DNA of 6,061 nucleotides from Pseudomonas sp. (GTDB lineage: Bacteria; Pseudomonadota; Gammaproteobacteria; Pseudomonadales; Pseudomonadaceae). The translations under genes and the position numbers were made by a program. The notes beneath the pieces are model-generated. The model was not told where the DNA came from and searched no databases. It worked only from the letters and a program-made list of their open reading frames with translations. Where the stretch lies: assembly GCA_026398835.1 (NCBI GenBank), contig JAPLSD010000210.1, forward strand, positions 1 through 6,061. Direction: 5' to 3'. Numbering within the stretch: position 1 is the stretch's first letter; each line of letters opens with the position of its first letter. Positions 1 to 6,061 of this stretch are shown here, in pieces.

Positions 1-717
1 GAACAGATCAGAGAAGTCCAGGCGCAAGCGCCGACCGATCGAATTGAAGTTGAGCAGACCAAACACCCGCAAGGCCTGGGCACCGCCTTCGACCTCGACG
101 AACTGACCTTTGCGCAAGGTTGCATTGAGACTGCCGGAAAACCGCTTGAGCCCGACCCAGGCCGGTGAACCGGGCCAACGACCGTCCACATCCATATGAA
201 AATTTTCGCTGGTCACGGTGGGCGCAAAACCCCAACCCTTGAGCACATCCGCCAGATTTTTGCCGCCCAAACGGCCTTTGTACCAACTGTTGCTGGCCCC
301 AGGCAGACCTTCCCAGCCACCGGCCCCCTGCAACACCATGCCCTTGAGGCCCAGATCCAGGTTGTTGAGGGCGATACCCTTGGCGGTTGGACGCACCTTG
401 AGCGACCAGGCGCCGATCAGATCGTTACCCTGGAACAACTGGCCGATTGAGATATCCAGCGCGGGAATTTTCGTAGGATCGACTGACGCCAGAGGGTCTG
501 GAGAGTTTTCGTCGGCCTGAACCGTCGGGTCTACCGCGGGCAAACGTACATATTGCAGATTGATCGCCACCGGCGCGGCCTTGGCGTCGGGTATCCCGAC
601 ACTGCCTTTGGCTTGTTGGCTATCGATCTGCAACGCCCAGGCGGCCTGTTTGCGATTCAACTGCAGCGAGACCTTATCGAGGGTGCTGCCAAACCCGATG
701 AGCTTGCCCACCTGGAA

Positions 718-727
718 GTCCACCCGG
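718..727 (-). other. Second yhdP frame break with apparent loss of about 40 codons
   Basis: The second segment reads GELVLGVGDAVLPG and then turns into unrelated residues, ending at a stop at 674-676. The family sequence picks up in the other frame as DFQVGKLIGFGSTLDKVSLQ from 720 leftward. In homologues a block of about 40 residues, including an RVRG...LD.DAW-type strand and a Gly/Ser-rich linker, lies between VLPG and DFQVGKL, and it is absent here. The phase on each side requires a missing length of 2 modulo 3. That cancels the first break, so the third segment is in the frame of the start codon. The frame switch is seen; the size of the missing block is inferred. Confidence 0.72.
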
Positions 728-1603
728 CAACACCGCATCGCCGACACCCAGAACCAGCTCGCCCCGACCATCGGCAATGTTGCCGCTGGGCGCTGCGAAG
801 GTGAAGTTGGCGAGGTCGCCGTAGGTGACCCAATAACGCCGCTCAGGCCCTTGCAGGGTCATACGAAATACGGTGTCGCGGCCTTCACTGGCTCGCATGC
901 CGAAAGGCGCAGGCAGATCCACCACAACGCCCTTGAGACTGGAATTGACCATGAGCTGGCTTTCAGCGCCATTGAGCGTCAGCTGCAGCTGATACGGAAT
1001 GTCGCCGGAAACGGGCAGCGGCTGGCTGACTTTCAGCCAGTCAGTGAGTTTTTTCACCGCCACCTGGCCCTTGGCGACAACACGGGTGTTGAGGCTGCCC
1101 TCTCTGCCGTCGGCAAAAATTTGCGCGGTAATGGGCCGTTCGAAGGCTTGCGCAGTGATGCCCTGCCCACTCAAGCCTTTGCTGCTATCGAAGCGGAAAT
1201 CACCCTTGAGCTGAGTCAGCTCAAGCTCTGGCTCGCTCATCTTCAGGCGGGCTTTGGCGGTTTTAAAATTCACGAGGATTTTCGGCAATTCACCTTTGGC
1301 CAGCGGAATATCCAGTTTGAGCTTGCCCTGCAAATCACCCTCACCCTGCCAACCGGCAAAGGTCGAGGCAGTGCCGATCGGCGCTTCCTGCAGAATTTTC
1401 AATCCGTCGCCCAGGCCACCCGCGAACTCGCCATCGAGAAACAGGCGGCTGGTTTGACCGGTGGGTACATGGGGAATATTGACGTAAATATCGCGAACCT
1501 GAGTGTCGAGCAACTGCCCCTTGCTGGCCAGGATCCGTACGCCACTGTCTTCGACGAACACTTCACCGCTGACCTTGCTGACGTGCGGCCAACCCGGTTG
1601 GAA

Positions 1604-1614
1604 CGCCGCGCCGC
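1604..1614 (-). other. First yhdP frame break with apparent loss of about 14 codons
   Basis: Upstream the frame reads GSLNHGALDAA. Downstream, in another frame, it resumes at AFQPGWPHV. The changeover lies in an 11-base run made only of G and C, which reads GCGGCGCGGCG on the coding strand. In E. coli YhdP as I recall it, about 23 residues separate the GPL motif from AFQP; here about 8-9 do. This suggests that a block of about 14 residues, the strand leading into AFQPGWP, is missing. From the codon phase on each side, a deletion here would have a length of 1 modulo 3, for example 40 or 43 bases. The frame change is seen directly. The deletion size is inferred from remembered homologues. Confidence 0.75.
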
Positions 1615-3306
1615 ATCGAGTGCACCATGGTTCAGCGAGCCCTGGTACTGAAAGAAACCTTCGTCCACCGCGCCCTTGAGAATTGCCGTGCGCAACCACT
1701 CATCCAGGGCCGGGCCGAGGACTGCGGGAAGGTACTTGGCGGTATAACGGCCATCGCCGTCGACCAGGCCGACCCGCAGATCCATGTAGTCTTCCTGGGT
1801 GTGATCGAAATGCAGGCGGATCAGAAAATCGCCGGCAATCTTGCCCTCCTCGCCCAGCACTTTCAGGTACGGCGCGATCAGGGTGAAACCTTCCTTGTCG
1901 AGCTTCCAGGTCAGCCGCGCATTGGCTTGAATGTACTGCCATGGTTTGGCGAAGATCGGGTCCAGATGCAAGGAAAAGTCCTTGCTGTCCATGCGCAGCT
2001 CGCCTTGCCCCAGATCACCGCTGATGCTGCCACTCACGTTTCGAGCCGCCGGCGCGCCGTGGTAGGCGTTGAAGCCGACCCGATCAAGATTGGCGGCAAA
2101 GCTGACGCGTTGGTCGTCGGTCGCCTGCGGGCGGTAGTCGAGCAATACGTTGCGCAGGGTGCCGGTGACTTTAAGGTTGTCGATGACCACCGCGACTTTT
2201 TCCGGCACCGGTACCAAGGCGTCCAGAACCGGTGTGATCGGGGTGAGATCAAGGCGATCGGCCTGAACATGCCAGCGCTCCTGGGCTTTGTCAGTTGCCG
2301 CGAACTGCTGGAGCTGCAGGTGCGACTCCCAGCGGGTTTCGCCAAGGTTCATGGCCAAGGAATCGAGGAGGACGTTGAAACCTTCGTCGTTACGCTGGAA
2401 CCAGACATTGAGCGCCAGATTCTGGATTTTTACCGGATTGCGCTCGGCATAGGCGCCTTTCATTTGTGGCGCATTGAGGCGCACGGCAGCACTTTGCACG
2501 GTGCCCTTGCCCCAGCTCAACCACAGTTCGCCACCGGCCTTGAGCTCGGAAAACCTCCACTGTTGGGTCAACCGCGTCGGCAGCCAGCGCGACCAGTCAC
2601 TTTGCGGCAGGCTCAGGTAAGCCTCCGCTTCACCCTCGCGCCATTGACTGGCGCGCAGACGAGTGCGCAGGCTCAAGGTCACGGGCTGGCCATCAGGCAG
2701 GGTCAAACGAGCGTCGAGACGCTGGCGAGATGCGCCGGTTTTGAGGTTCAGGCCGACATACGTCAGGGTCAGCGGGGTGTCATTGAACGGCTGTAAGGTG
2801 ACCTGGCTGTCCAGCACCGACAGCTGAGTAATCATTTGCATGCGATTGAGCAATTGCTCGGGATCGAAGGACTGATCCTGCTGAACCGGCAATCCTTCAA
2901 GCGCCCAATGGCCGTCCTGGTCTTCCTTCAGGCTCACTTTCAGACCGTTGAGTTCGAGATGGGCGATACGGACTTCGCGCGCCAGCAAGCTGGCCCAGAC
3001 ATCCGGCACCACCCGCACGTGATCCAGGCGCAACGCATTGGCGCCCTCGCCGACCATCACATCACGGGCCAGCAGAATCGGCGCCAGACCACTCCAGCCG
3101 CCTTCAATGCTGCCGATGCTCAATGGCATATCCAATGTGTCGCGTGCCTTGGCCTCGACATCTCCGCGATACTCGGCGACCAACGGAATGAATTCTCGGC
3201 CAAGGCTGACGTACAGCGCAGTCAACACCAACAATAACGCGCAAAGCCCCAGACTCCAGCGGGTCAAAGCAGCGAAAAAGCGTATCAGACGCTCCATGTC
3301 AGGTGA

Positions 3307-3311
3307 CCCCC
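3307..3311 (-). promoter_or_regulatory. Likely Shine-Dalgarno for yhdP
   Basis: GGGGG lies 9 bases before the ATG of yhdP on the coding strand. It is a plausible but not ideal ribosome binding site. The 76-bp gap to rng holds no convincing terminator, so yhdP may be cotranscribed with rng. Confidence 0.4.
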
Positions 3312-3373
3312 AAGGCGATAGTCATGCAAAACGCTGAAGCCAGCCGCTTCCAATAAAAGTAAAGCATGCCGTT

Positions 3374-4831
3374 TCAGAGCAGCACCACGTCATATTGTTC
3401 CTGGGAGTACATGGTCTCGACCTGGAAGCGGATGGTCCGCCCGATAAACCCTTCCAGTTCGGCGACGTTCCCCGACTCTTCGTCGAGTAACCGATCAACC
3501 ACTTTCTGATTGGCCAACACTCTGTAGCCCACGGCCTGGTATGCCCGAGCCTCACGCAGGATCTCGCGAAAAATCTCGTAGCACACGGTTTCCGGCGTTT
3601 TCAACTTGCCGCGGCCCTGACAACTGCTGCACGGTTCACACAGCACCTGCTCGAGGCTTTCGCGGGTACGCTTGCGGGTCATCTGCACCAGGCCCAACTC
3701 GGTGATACCGATGATGTTGGTCTTGGCGTGATCACGTTCCAGTTGTTTCTCCAGCGTACGCAACACCTGACGCTGGTGTTCTTCATCCTCCATGTCGATG
3801 AAGTCGATGATGATGATTCCGCCCAGATTACGCAGACGCAGCTGGCGGGCAATCGCCGTCGCGGCCTCGAGGTTGGTCTTGAAGATCGTCTCTTCGAGGT
3901 TGCGATGGCCGACAAAAGCCCCGGTATTGACGTCGATAGTGCTCATGGCTTCCGCCGGGTCGACCACCAGATAGCCGCCGGATTTGAGCGGTACTTTGCG
4001 CTCCAGGGCTTTCTGGATCTCGTCTTCGACACCGTACAGATCGAAAATCGGCCGCTCGCCGGGATAGTGCTCAAGGCGGTCAGCGATTTCAGGCATCAGC
4101 TCGGCGACGAACTGCGTGGTTTTCTGGAAAGTTTCCCGGGAATCGATACGAATTTTCTCGATCTTCGGGCTGACCAGATCGCGCAAGGTGCGCAAGGCCA
4201 GACCCAGATCTTCATAAATAACGCTCGGCGCGCTGATGGTCTTGATCTGCTCTGCGATCTGATCCCAGAGTCTTCGCAGGTAGCGGATGTCCATCAGGAT
4301 CTCATCGGCCCCGGCGCCTTCAGCGGCCGTACGCAGGATGAAGCCACCGGCTTCCTTGATGCCTTCCTTCGCCACGCAGTCGCTGACCACCTGTTTCAGA
4401 CGCTCGCGTTCGGCTTCGTCTTCAATCTTCAGGGAAATGCCGACGTGAGCGGTGCGCGGCATGTACACCAGATAGCGCGACGGAATCGACAGTTGGGTGG
4501 TCAGGCGTGCACCTTTGGAGCCGATCGGATCCTTGGTGACTTGCACGACAAGGCTCTGCCCTTCATGGACCAGGGAGCCGATGCTTTCCACCGCCGGGCC
4601 TTCACGCATGGAGATTTCCGAGGCGTGAATAAATGCAGCACGATCAAGGCCGATGTCGACGAATGCCGCCTGCATGCCCGGCAAAACCCGGACCACCTTG
4701 CCTTTATAAATATTGCCGACGATCCCGCGTTTCTGGGTGCGCTCAACATGGACTTCTTGCAGAACACCGTTTTCGACCACCGCCACGCGCGATTCCATCG
4801 GCGTGATGTTGATCAGAATCTCTTCACTCAT
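3374..4831 (-). CDS. rng: Ribonuclease G
   Basis: This is the endoribonuclease of the RNase E/G family that matures the 5' end of 16S rRNA and takes part in mRNA decay in the cytoplasm. The product is 485 residues, the usual length for pseudomonad RNase G. An S1-like RNA-binding domain covers about residues 38-125 (GNIYKGKVVRVLPGMQAAFVDIG...). The DNase I-like catalytic region holds the two expected metal-binding aspartates, D300 in STIDVNTG and D343 in IIIDFIDMED. The Zn-link cysteines are C401 and C404 in CSSC, followed by QGRGKLKTPETV. It lacks the long C-terminal degradosome scaffold of RNase E, which separates the two. I start at the ATG of MSEEILINITP. An in-frame GTG nine codons upstream (4858) has no better ribosome site and would extend the protein beyond the family N-terminus. 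It lies 57 bp after maf and 76 bp before yhdP. All key residues are present and no frame defect is visible. Confidence 0.97.
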   Translation of the reverse strand: MSEEILINITPMESRVAVVENGVLQEVHVERTQKRGIVGNIYKGKVVRVLPGMQAAFVDIGLDRAAFIHASEISMREGPAVESIGSLVHEGQSLVVQVTKDPIGSKGARLTTQLSIPSRYLVYMPRTAHVGISLKIEDEAERERLKQVVSDCVAKEGIKEAGGFILRTAAEGAGADEILMDIRYLRRLWDQIAEQIKTISAPSVIYEDLGLALRTLRDLVSPKIEKIRIDSRETFQKTTQFVAELMPEIADRLEHYPGERPIFDLYGVEDEIQKALERKVPLKSGGYLVVDPAEAMSTIDVNTGAFVGHRNLEETIFKTNLEAATAIARQLRLRNLGGIIIIDFIDMEDEEHQRQVLRTLEKQLERDHAKTNIIGITELGLVQMTRKRTRESLEQVLCEPCSSCQGRGKLKTPETVCYEIFREILREARAYQAVGYRVLANQKVVDRLLDEESGNVAELEGFIGRTIRFQVETMYSQEQYDVVLL

Positions 4832-4888
4832 GGCAGGGTCTCGCTCAGGCGTATTCACGATAATGGCCGCGTCAGTCAGGTACGGCGC

Positions 4889-5377
4889 TTAGCGCACTGT
4901 AAGGTTTTGCCAACAGGGTATGCCGAAATGGCCGAGCAGTTCTGCGGTTTCGCACACTGGCAGGCCAACGACCGCTGAATAACTGCCATTGAGCCCTGCG
5001 ACAAACACCGCACCCAGCCCCTGAATCCCATAACCACCGGCCTTATCCTGCGGCTCGCCGCTGGCCCAGTAGGCCGCTGCCTCTTGGCGACTGATCGACC
5101 GAAACCGCACCAGGCTGCGGACCACCCGCGACTCACAACGCTGGCCGTCGAGTACGGCTATTGCGGTCAGGACCTCATGTTCACGATCGGACAATGCAAG
5201 CTTGGCGCGCCCGGCTTCGGCCTTGCCGCGCGCCAGACGCTCGACATAGGCCGCTGGGGATTCATCAATCAGAGGAGTTTCATCGATGTCCGCACTGATG
5301 GCGGAAAAAGGCACGCCGATCTGCGTCAGCAGTTCACGTCGGCGTGGTGAGCCGGAAGCCAGATAGAGCGGGTTCAT
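4889..5377 (-). CDS. maf: Maf-family nucleoside triphosphate pyrophosphatase (YhdE type), internally deleted
   Basis: Maf/YhdE proteins are cytoplasmic pyrophosphatases that hydrolyse dTTP, UTP and modified nucleotides to monophosphates. The start is the ATG of [17 protein letters not shown], with AGGGAG 8 bases upstream. A further upstream extension in the same frame runs back through the palindrome and is not family-like. Seen here: the nucleotide-binding [10 protein letters not shown] (residues 8-17), [14 protein letters not shown] (107-120) and [10 protein letters not shown] (131-140). The protein is 162 residues, while the family is about 195-200. The shortage falls at one place: GKAEAGRAK (51-59) runs directly into [11 protein letters not shown] (60-70). 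The GADT.V...G..LGKP block that should stand between them is missing, and with it the catalytic aspartate (D70 in E. coli YhdE). The frame stays open, so a protein could be made, but I infer that it would be inactive or misfolded. Family assignment is sure; functionality is doubtful. Confidence 0.9.
   Translation of the reverse strand: MNPLYLASGSPRRRELLTQIGVPFSAISADIDETPLIDESPAAYVERLARGKAEAGRAKLALSDREHEVLTAIAVLDGQRCESRVVRSLVRFRSISRQEAAAYWASGEPQDKAGGYGIQGLGAVFVAGLNGSYSAVVGLPVCETAELLGHFGIPCWQNLTVR
5192..5206 (-). other. In-frame deletion junction inside maf
   Basis: The codons for residues 58-62 (A-K-L-A-L) join two family blocks that are normally about 36-37 residues apart. The missing length must be a multiple of three, roughly 108-111 bases. 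The joined sequence contains AAGCTT at 5198-5203, which may be chance. The joint itself is seen; the missing length is inferred from recalled Pseudomonas Maf sequences. Confidence 0.75.
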
Positions 5378-5385
5378 CAAGACAT

Positions 5386-5391
5386 CTCCCT
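5386..5391 (-). promoter_or_regulatory. Shine-Dalgarno for maf
   Basis: AGGGAG stands 8 bases before the maf ATG and supports that start over the longer in-frame reading, which would begin inside mreD. A short GACA/TGTC pairing (5381-5394) could place the site in a small hairpin loop, but four base pairs are too few to claim regulation. Confidence 0.6.
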
Positions 5392-5404
5392 GTCGAGGTA
5401 TGGG

Positions 5405-5454
5405 TAGGGTCTGTTGACGCTTGGTGACGAACCGCCAAGCGTCAACAGACCCTA
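5405..5454 (-). repeat. Perfect 20-bp inverted repeat between mreD and maf
   Basis: The arms are 5405-5424 and 5435-5454, exact reverse complements of each other, with a 10-base loop at 5425-5434. The ends read TAGGGTCTGTTGAC and GTCAACAGACCCTA. The element fills most of the 89-bp gap between the mreD stop and the maf ATG. In RNA it would form a very stable hairpin. No T-run follows on the coding strand (CCCATACC comes next), so it is not a standard intrinsic terminator. Possible roles are a dispersed palindromic repeat of pseudomonads, a 3'-end stabiliser of the mre message, or partial transcription attenuation before maf-rng-yhdP. The structure is certain; the role is inferred. Confidence 0.9.
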
Positions 5455-5466
5455 AGCCTGACCGGA

Positions 5467-5952
5467 TCAATTGATTTTGTAGCGGCGACTCAACCCACGC
5501 AAACCGAAGCTGACCCACGGCCAGAGCAAGGCACTGACCAATGCGGGCAATACCAGCGCCAACGTCGGTTGGCGGTTACCGGTCAGAGCACTGAGCCACA
5601 GCTGAACCAGCTGGGCCAGACCGAAGATCACCAGTATCACCAGGCTTTGCTGCCACATCGGGAACATGCGCAAACGCTGTTGCAACGACAGCACCAGGAA
5701 AGTGATCAGGGTCAGAATCAACGCGTTCTGCCCCAGCAACGTGCCATATAGCACGTCTTCCGCCAGACCAAGACACCAGGCAGTGACCATGCCGACTTTC
5801 TGCGGCAACGCCAACGCCCAGAAGGCCAGCAACAACGCCAGCCACAGCGGACGCAGAATCTCCATGAACTGCGGCAACGGCGAAACACTGAGTAACAGGC
5901 CAATGGCGAAGGTCAGCCAAACCATCCAGCCGTTGCGCGAATGAACTGCCAT
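5467..5952 (-). CDS. mreD: Rod shape-determining protein MreD
   Basis: MreD is a polytopic inner-membrane protein of the elongasome, working with MreB, MreC, RodA and PBP2 to direct side-wall peptidoglycan synthesis and keep rod shape. The product has 161 residues, the normal length for Pseudomonas. Hydrophobic segments lie near residues 9-26, 33-50, 53-90 (long enough for two spans, with [17 protein letters not shown] between them), 102-122 and 131-152, and a short basic tail ends in SRRYKIN. The family motif [13 protein letters not shown] at 62-74 is present. The ATG overlaps the mreC stop by one base (TAATG), and GGGAGAGG lies 5 bases upstream, so translation is probably coupled to mreC. 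No disruption is visible, unlike in maf and yhdP downstream. Confidence 0.96.
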   Translation of the reverse strand: MAVHSRNGWMVWLTFAIGLLLSVSPLPQFMEILRPLWLALLLAFWALALPQKVGMVTAWCLGLAEDVLYGTLLGQNALILTLITFLVLSLQQRLRMFPMWQQSLVILVIFGLAQLVQLWLSALTGNRQPTLALVLPALVSALLWPWVSFGLRGLSRRYKIN

Positions 5953-6061
5953 TATTGCCTCTCCCGAGTGGTAGTCGCCGGTGCCGCAGCAGGCGGTTTC
6001 GCCGCTGCCGGGGTGGCCGGTTTAACGGGACGCGCGCGGGTATGAGCAGCCGGTTTGGCTG
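5952..6061 (-). CDS. mreC: Rod shape-determining protein MreC, C-terminal end only
   Basis: Only the last 35 complete codons are in the window, ending at a TAA (5952-5954) that overlaps the mreD ATG. The tail is rich in Ala, Pro, Lys and Thr (KPAAHTRARPVKPA...ATTTRERQ), matching the low-complexity periplasmic C-terminus of pseudomonad MreC. MreC is a bitopic inner-membrane protein that forms periplasmic filaments and activates the RodA-PBP2 wall synthase. The folded core lies outside the window, so the assignment rests on this tail and on the coupled position directly before mreD. Confidence 0.85.
   Translation of the reverse strand, partial: AKPAAHTRARPVKPATPAAAKPPAAAPATTTRERQ
5958..5965 (-). 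promoter_or_regulatory. Strong Shine-Dalgarno for mreD
   Basis: GGGAGAGG lies inside the last codons of mreC, 5 bases before the mreD ATG. Together with the one-base stop/start overlap it indicates efficient coupled translation of MreC and MreD. Confidence 0.65.

Larger units (their letters stand above)
1..3297 (-). pseudogene. yhdP: YhdP, AsmA-like envelope phospholipid transport protein; broken by two frame disruptions and cut by the window edge
   Basis: YhdP is a very large AsmA-family protein (DUF3971/AsmA-like C-terminal region). It is anchored in the inner membrane and spans the periplasm, and in E. coli it works with TamB and YdbH to move phospholipids to the outer membrane. The ATG at 3295-3297 is preceded by GGGGG at 3307-3311. 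Residues about 13-32 form one transmembrane anchor, and the rest looks periplasmic and beta-rich. The reading frame is in three pieces: 3297 to about 1612 (about 563 residues), about 1609 to 722 in another frame (starting AFQPGWPHVSKV), and 720 to 1 back in the first frame (starting DFQVGKLIGFG, open to the edge and ending in LRLRLDFSDLF-type family sequence). Read from the ATG, the first frame stops at 1399-1401 after 632 residues, the last 69 being out-of-frame. Homologues are about 1270 residues, so the last part lies beyond the left edge. Identity is confident. Whether the breaks are biological or sequence errors is not known. Confidence 0.9.

Noticed and set aside
560..1651. Plus-strand open frame of 363 codons crossing both yhdP breaks
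   Set aside because: The opposite strand carries clear YhdP family sequence throughout. This frame has composition-driven, non-family residues.
674..1699. Middle segment of yhdP as a separate gene
   Set aside because: Its first residues before AFQPGWP and its last ones after VLPG are out-of-frame junk. It has no start signal and is the continuation of yhdP.
1627..2796. Plus-strand open frame of 389 codons opposite yhdP
   Set aside because: It is antisense to conserved YhdP coding sequence, has no recognisable motif, and is explained by GC-rich codon bias.
3336..3350. Possible terminator hairpin (GAAGC/GCTTC) between rng and yhdP
   Set aside because: It has only five base pairs, and the following T-run is four bases and displaced, so it is too weak to call a terminator.
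4832..4858. Upstream GTG start for rng, adding nine residues
   Set aside because: No Shine-Dalgarno precedes the GTG, and family members begin at MSEEILIN, giving the usual 485 residues.
3728..4978. Plus-strand open frame of 416 codons opposite rng
   Set aside because: It lies antisense to a fully recognisable RNase G gene and resembles no protein family I know. Long antisense frames are common in high-GC genes with biased third positions.
5198..5203. AAGCTT at the maf joint as a sign of cloning or restriction-based construction
   Set aside because: Neither of the two other joints has such a site, and a six-base match is easily chance.
5378..5518. 47-residue N-terminal extension of maf
   Set aside because: It is encoded by the palindrome and the 3' end of mreD, is unlike any Maf N-terminus, and a good ribosome site precedes the ATG at 5377.

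Overview
The window is a stretch of chromosome from a Pseudomonas, most likely of the P. fluorescens group. The assignment rests on recognisable protein sequences (RNase G, MreD, YhdP), on high-GC codon use, and on the gene order mreC-mreD-maf-rng-yhdP. This order is the conserved cell-shape/RNA-processing/envelope cluster of gammaproteobacteria. All genes are on the minus strand, so transcription runs from the right edge to the left edge.

In transcription order: the last 35 codons of mreC (6061-5952) overlap mreD (5952-5467) by one base in a TAATG. An 89-bp gap follows, holding a perfect 20-bp inverted repeat (5405-5454). Next come maf (5377-4889), a 57-bp gap, rng (4831-3374), a 76-bp gap, and yhdP (3297 to beyond position 1). 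MreC and MreD belong to the elongasome that positions lateral-wall peptidoglycan synthesis. Maf-family proteins are nucleotide pyrophosphatases. RNase G processes 16S rRNA and degrades mRNA. YhdP is an AsmA-like bridge protein for phospholipid transport to the outer membrane. Apart from conserved synteny, only MreC and MreD share an obvious process.

The unusual part is that two of the five genes look internally damaged while their neighbours look whole. yhdP is read in three consecutive segments, with frame breaks near 1604-1614 and 721-727. At each break a block of family sequence also seems to be missing, roughly 14 and 40 residues. The first and third segments are in the same frame, so the two changes cancel in phase, but the intervening out-of-frame stretch meets a stop at 1399-1401. 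maf has an in-frame gap of about 36-37 residues near 5192-5206, which removes the block that carries the family's catalytic aspartate. Three compact internal losses within about 4.5 kb, beside intact rng and mreD, either record real decay or point to a sequencing/assembly problem. Raw-read support would settle this. I see no phage, transposase, CRISPR array, tRNA or rRNA, and no evidence for a novel multi-gene system.
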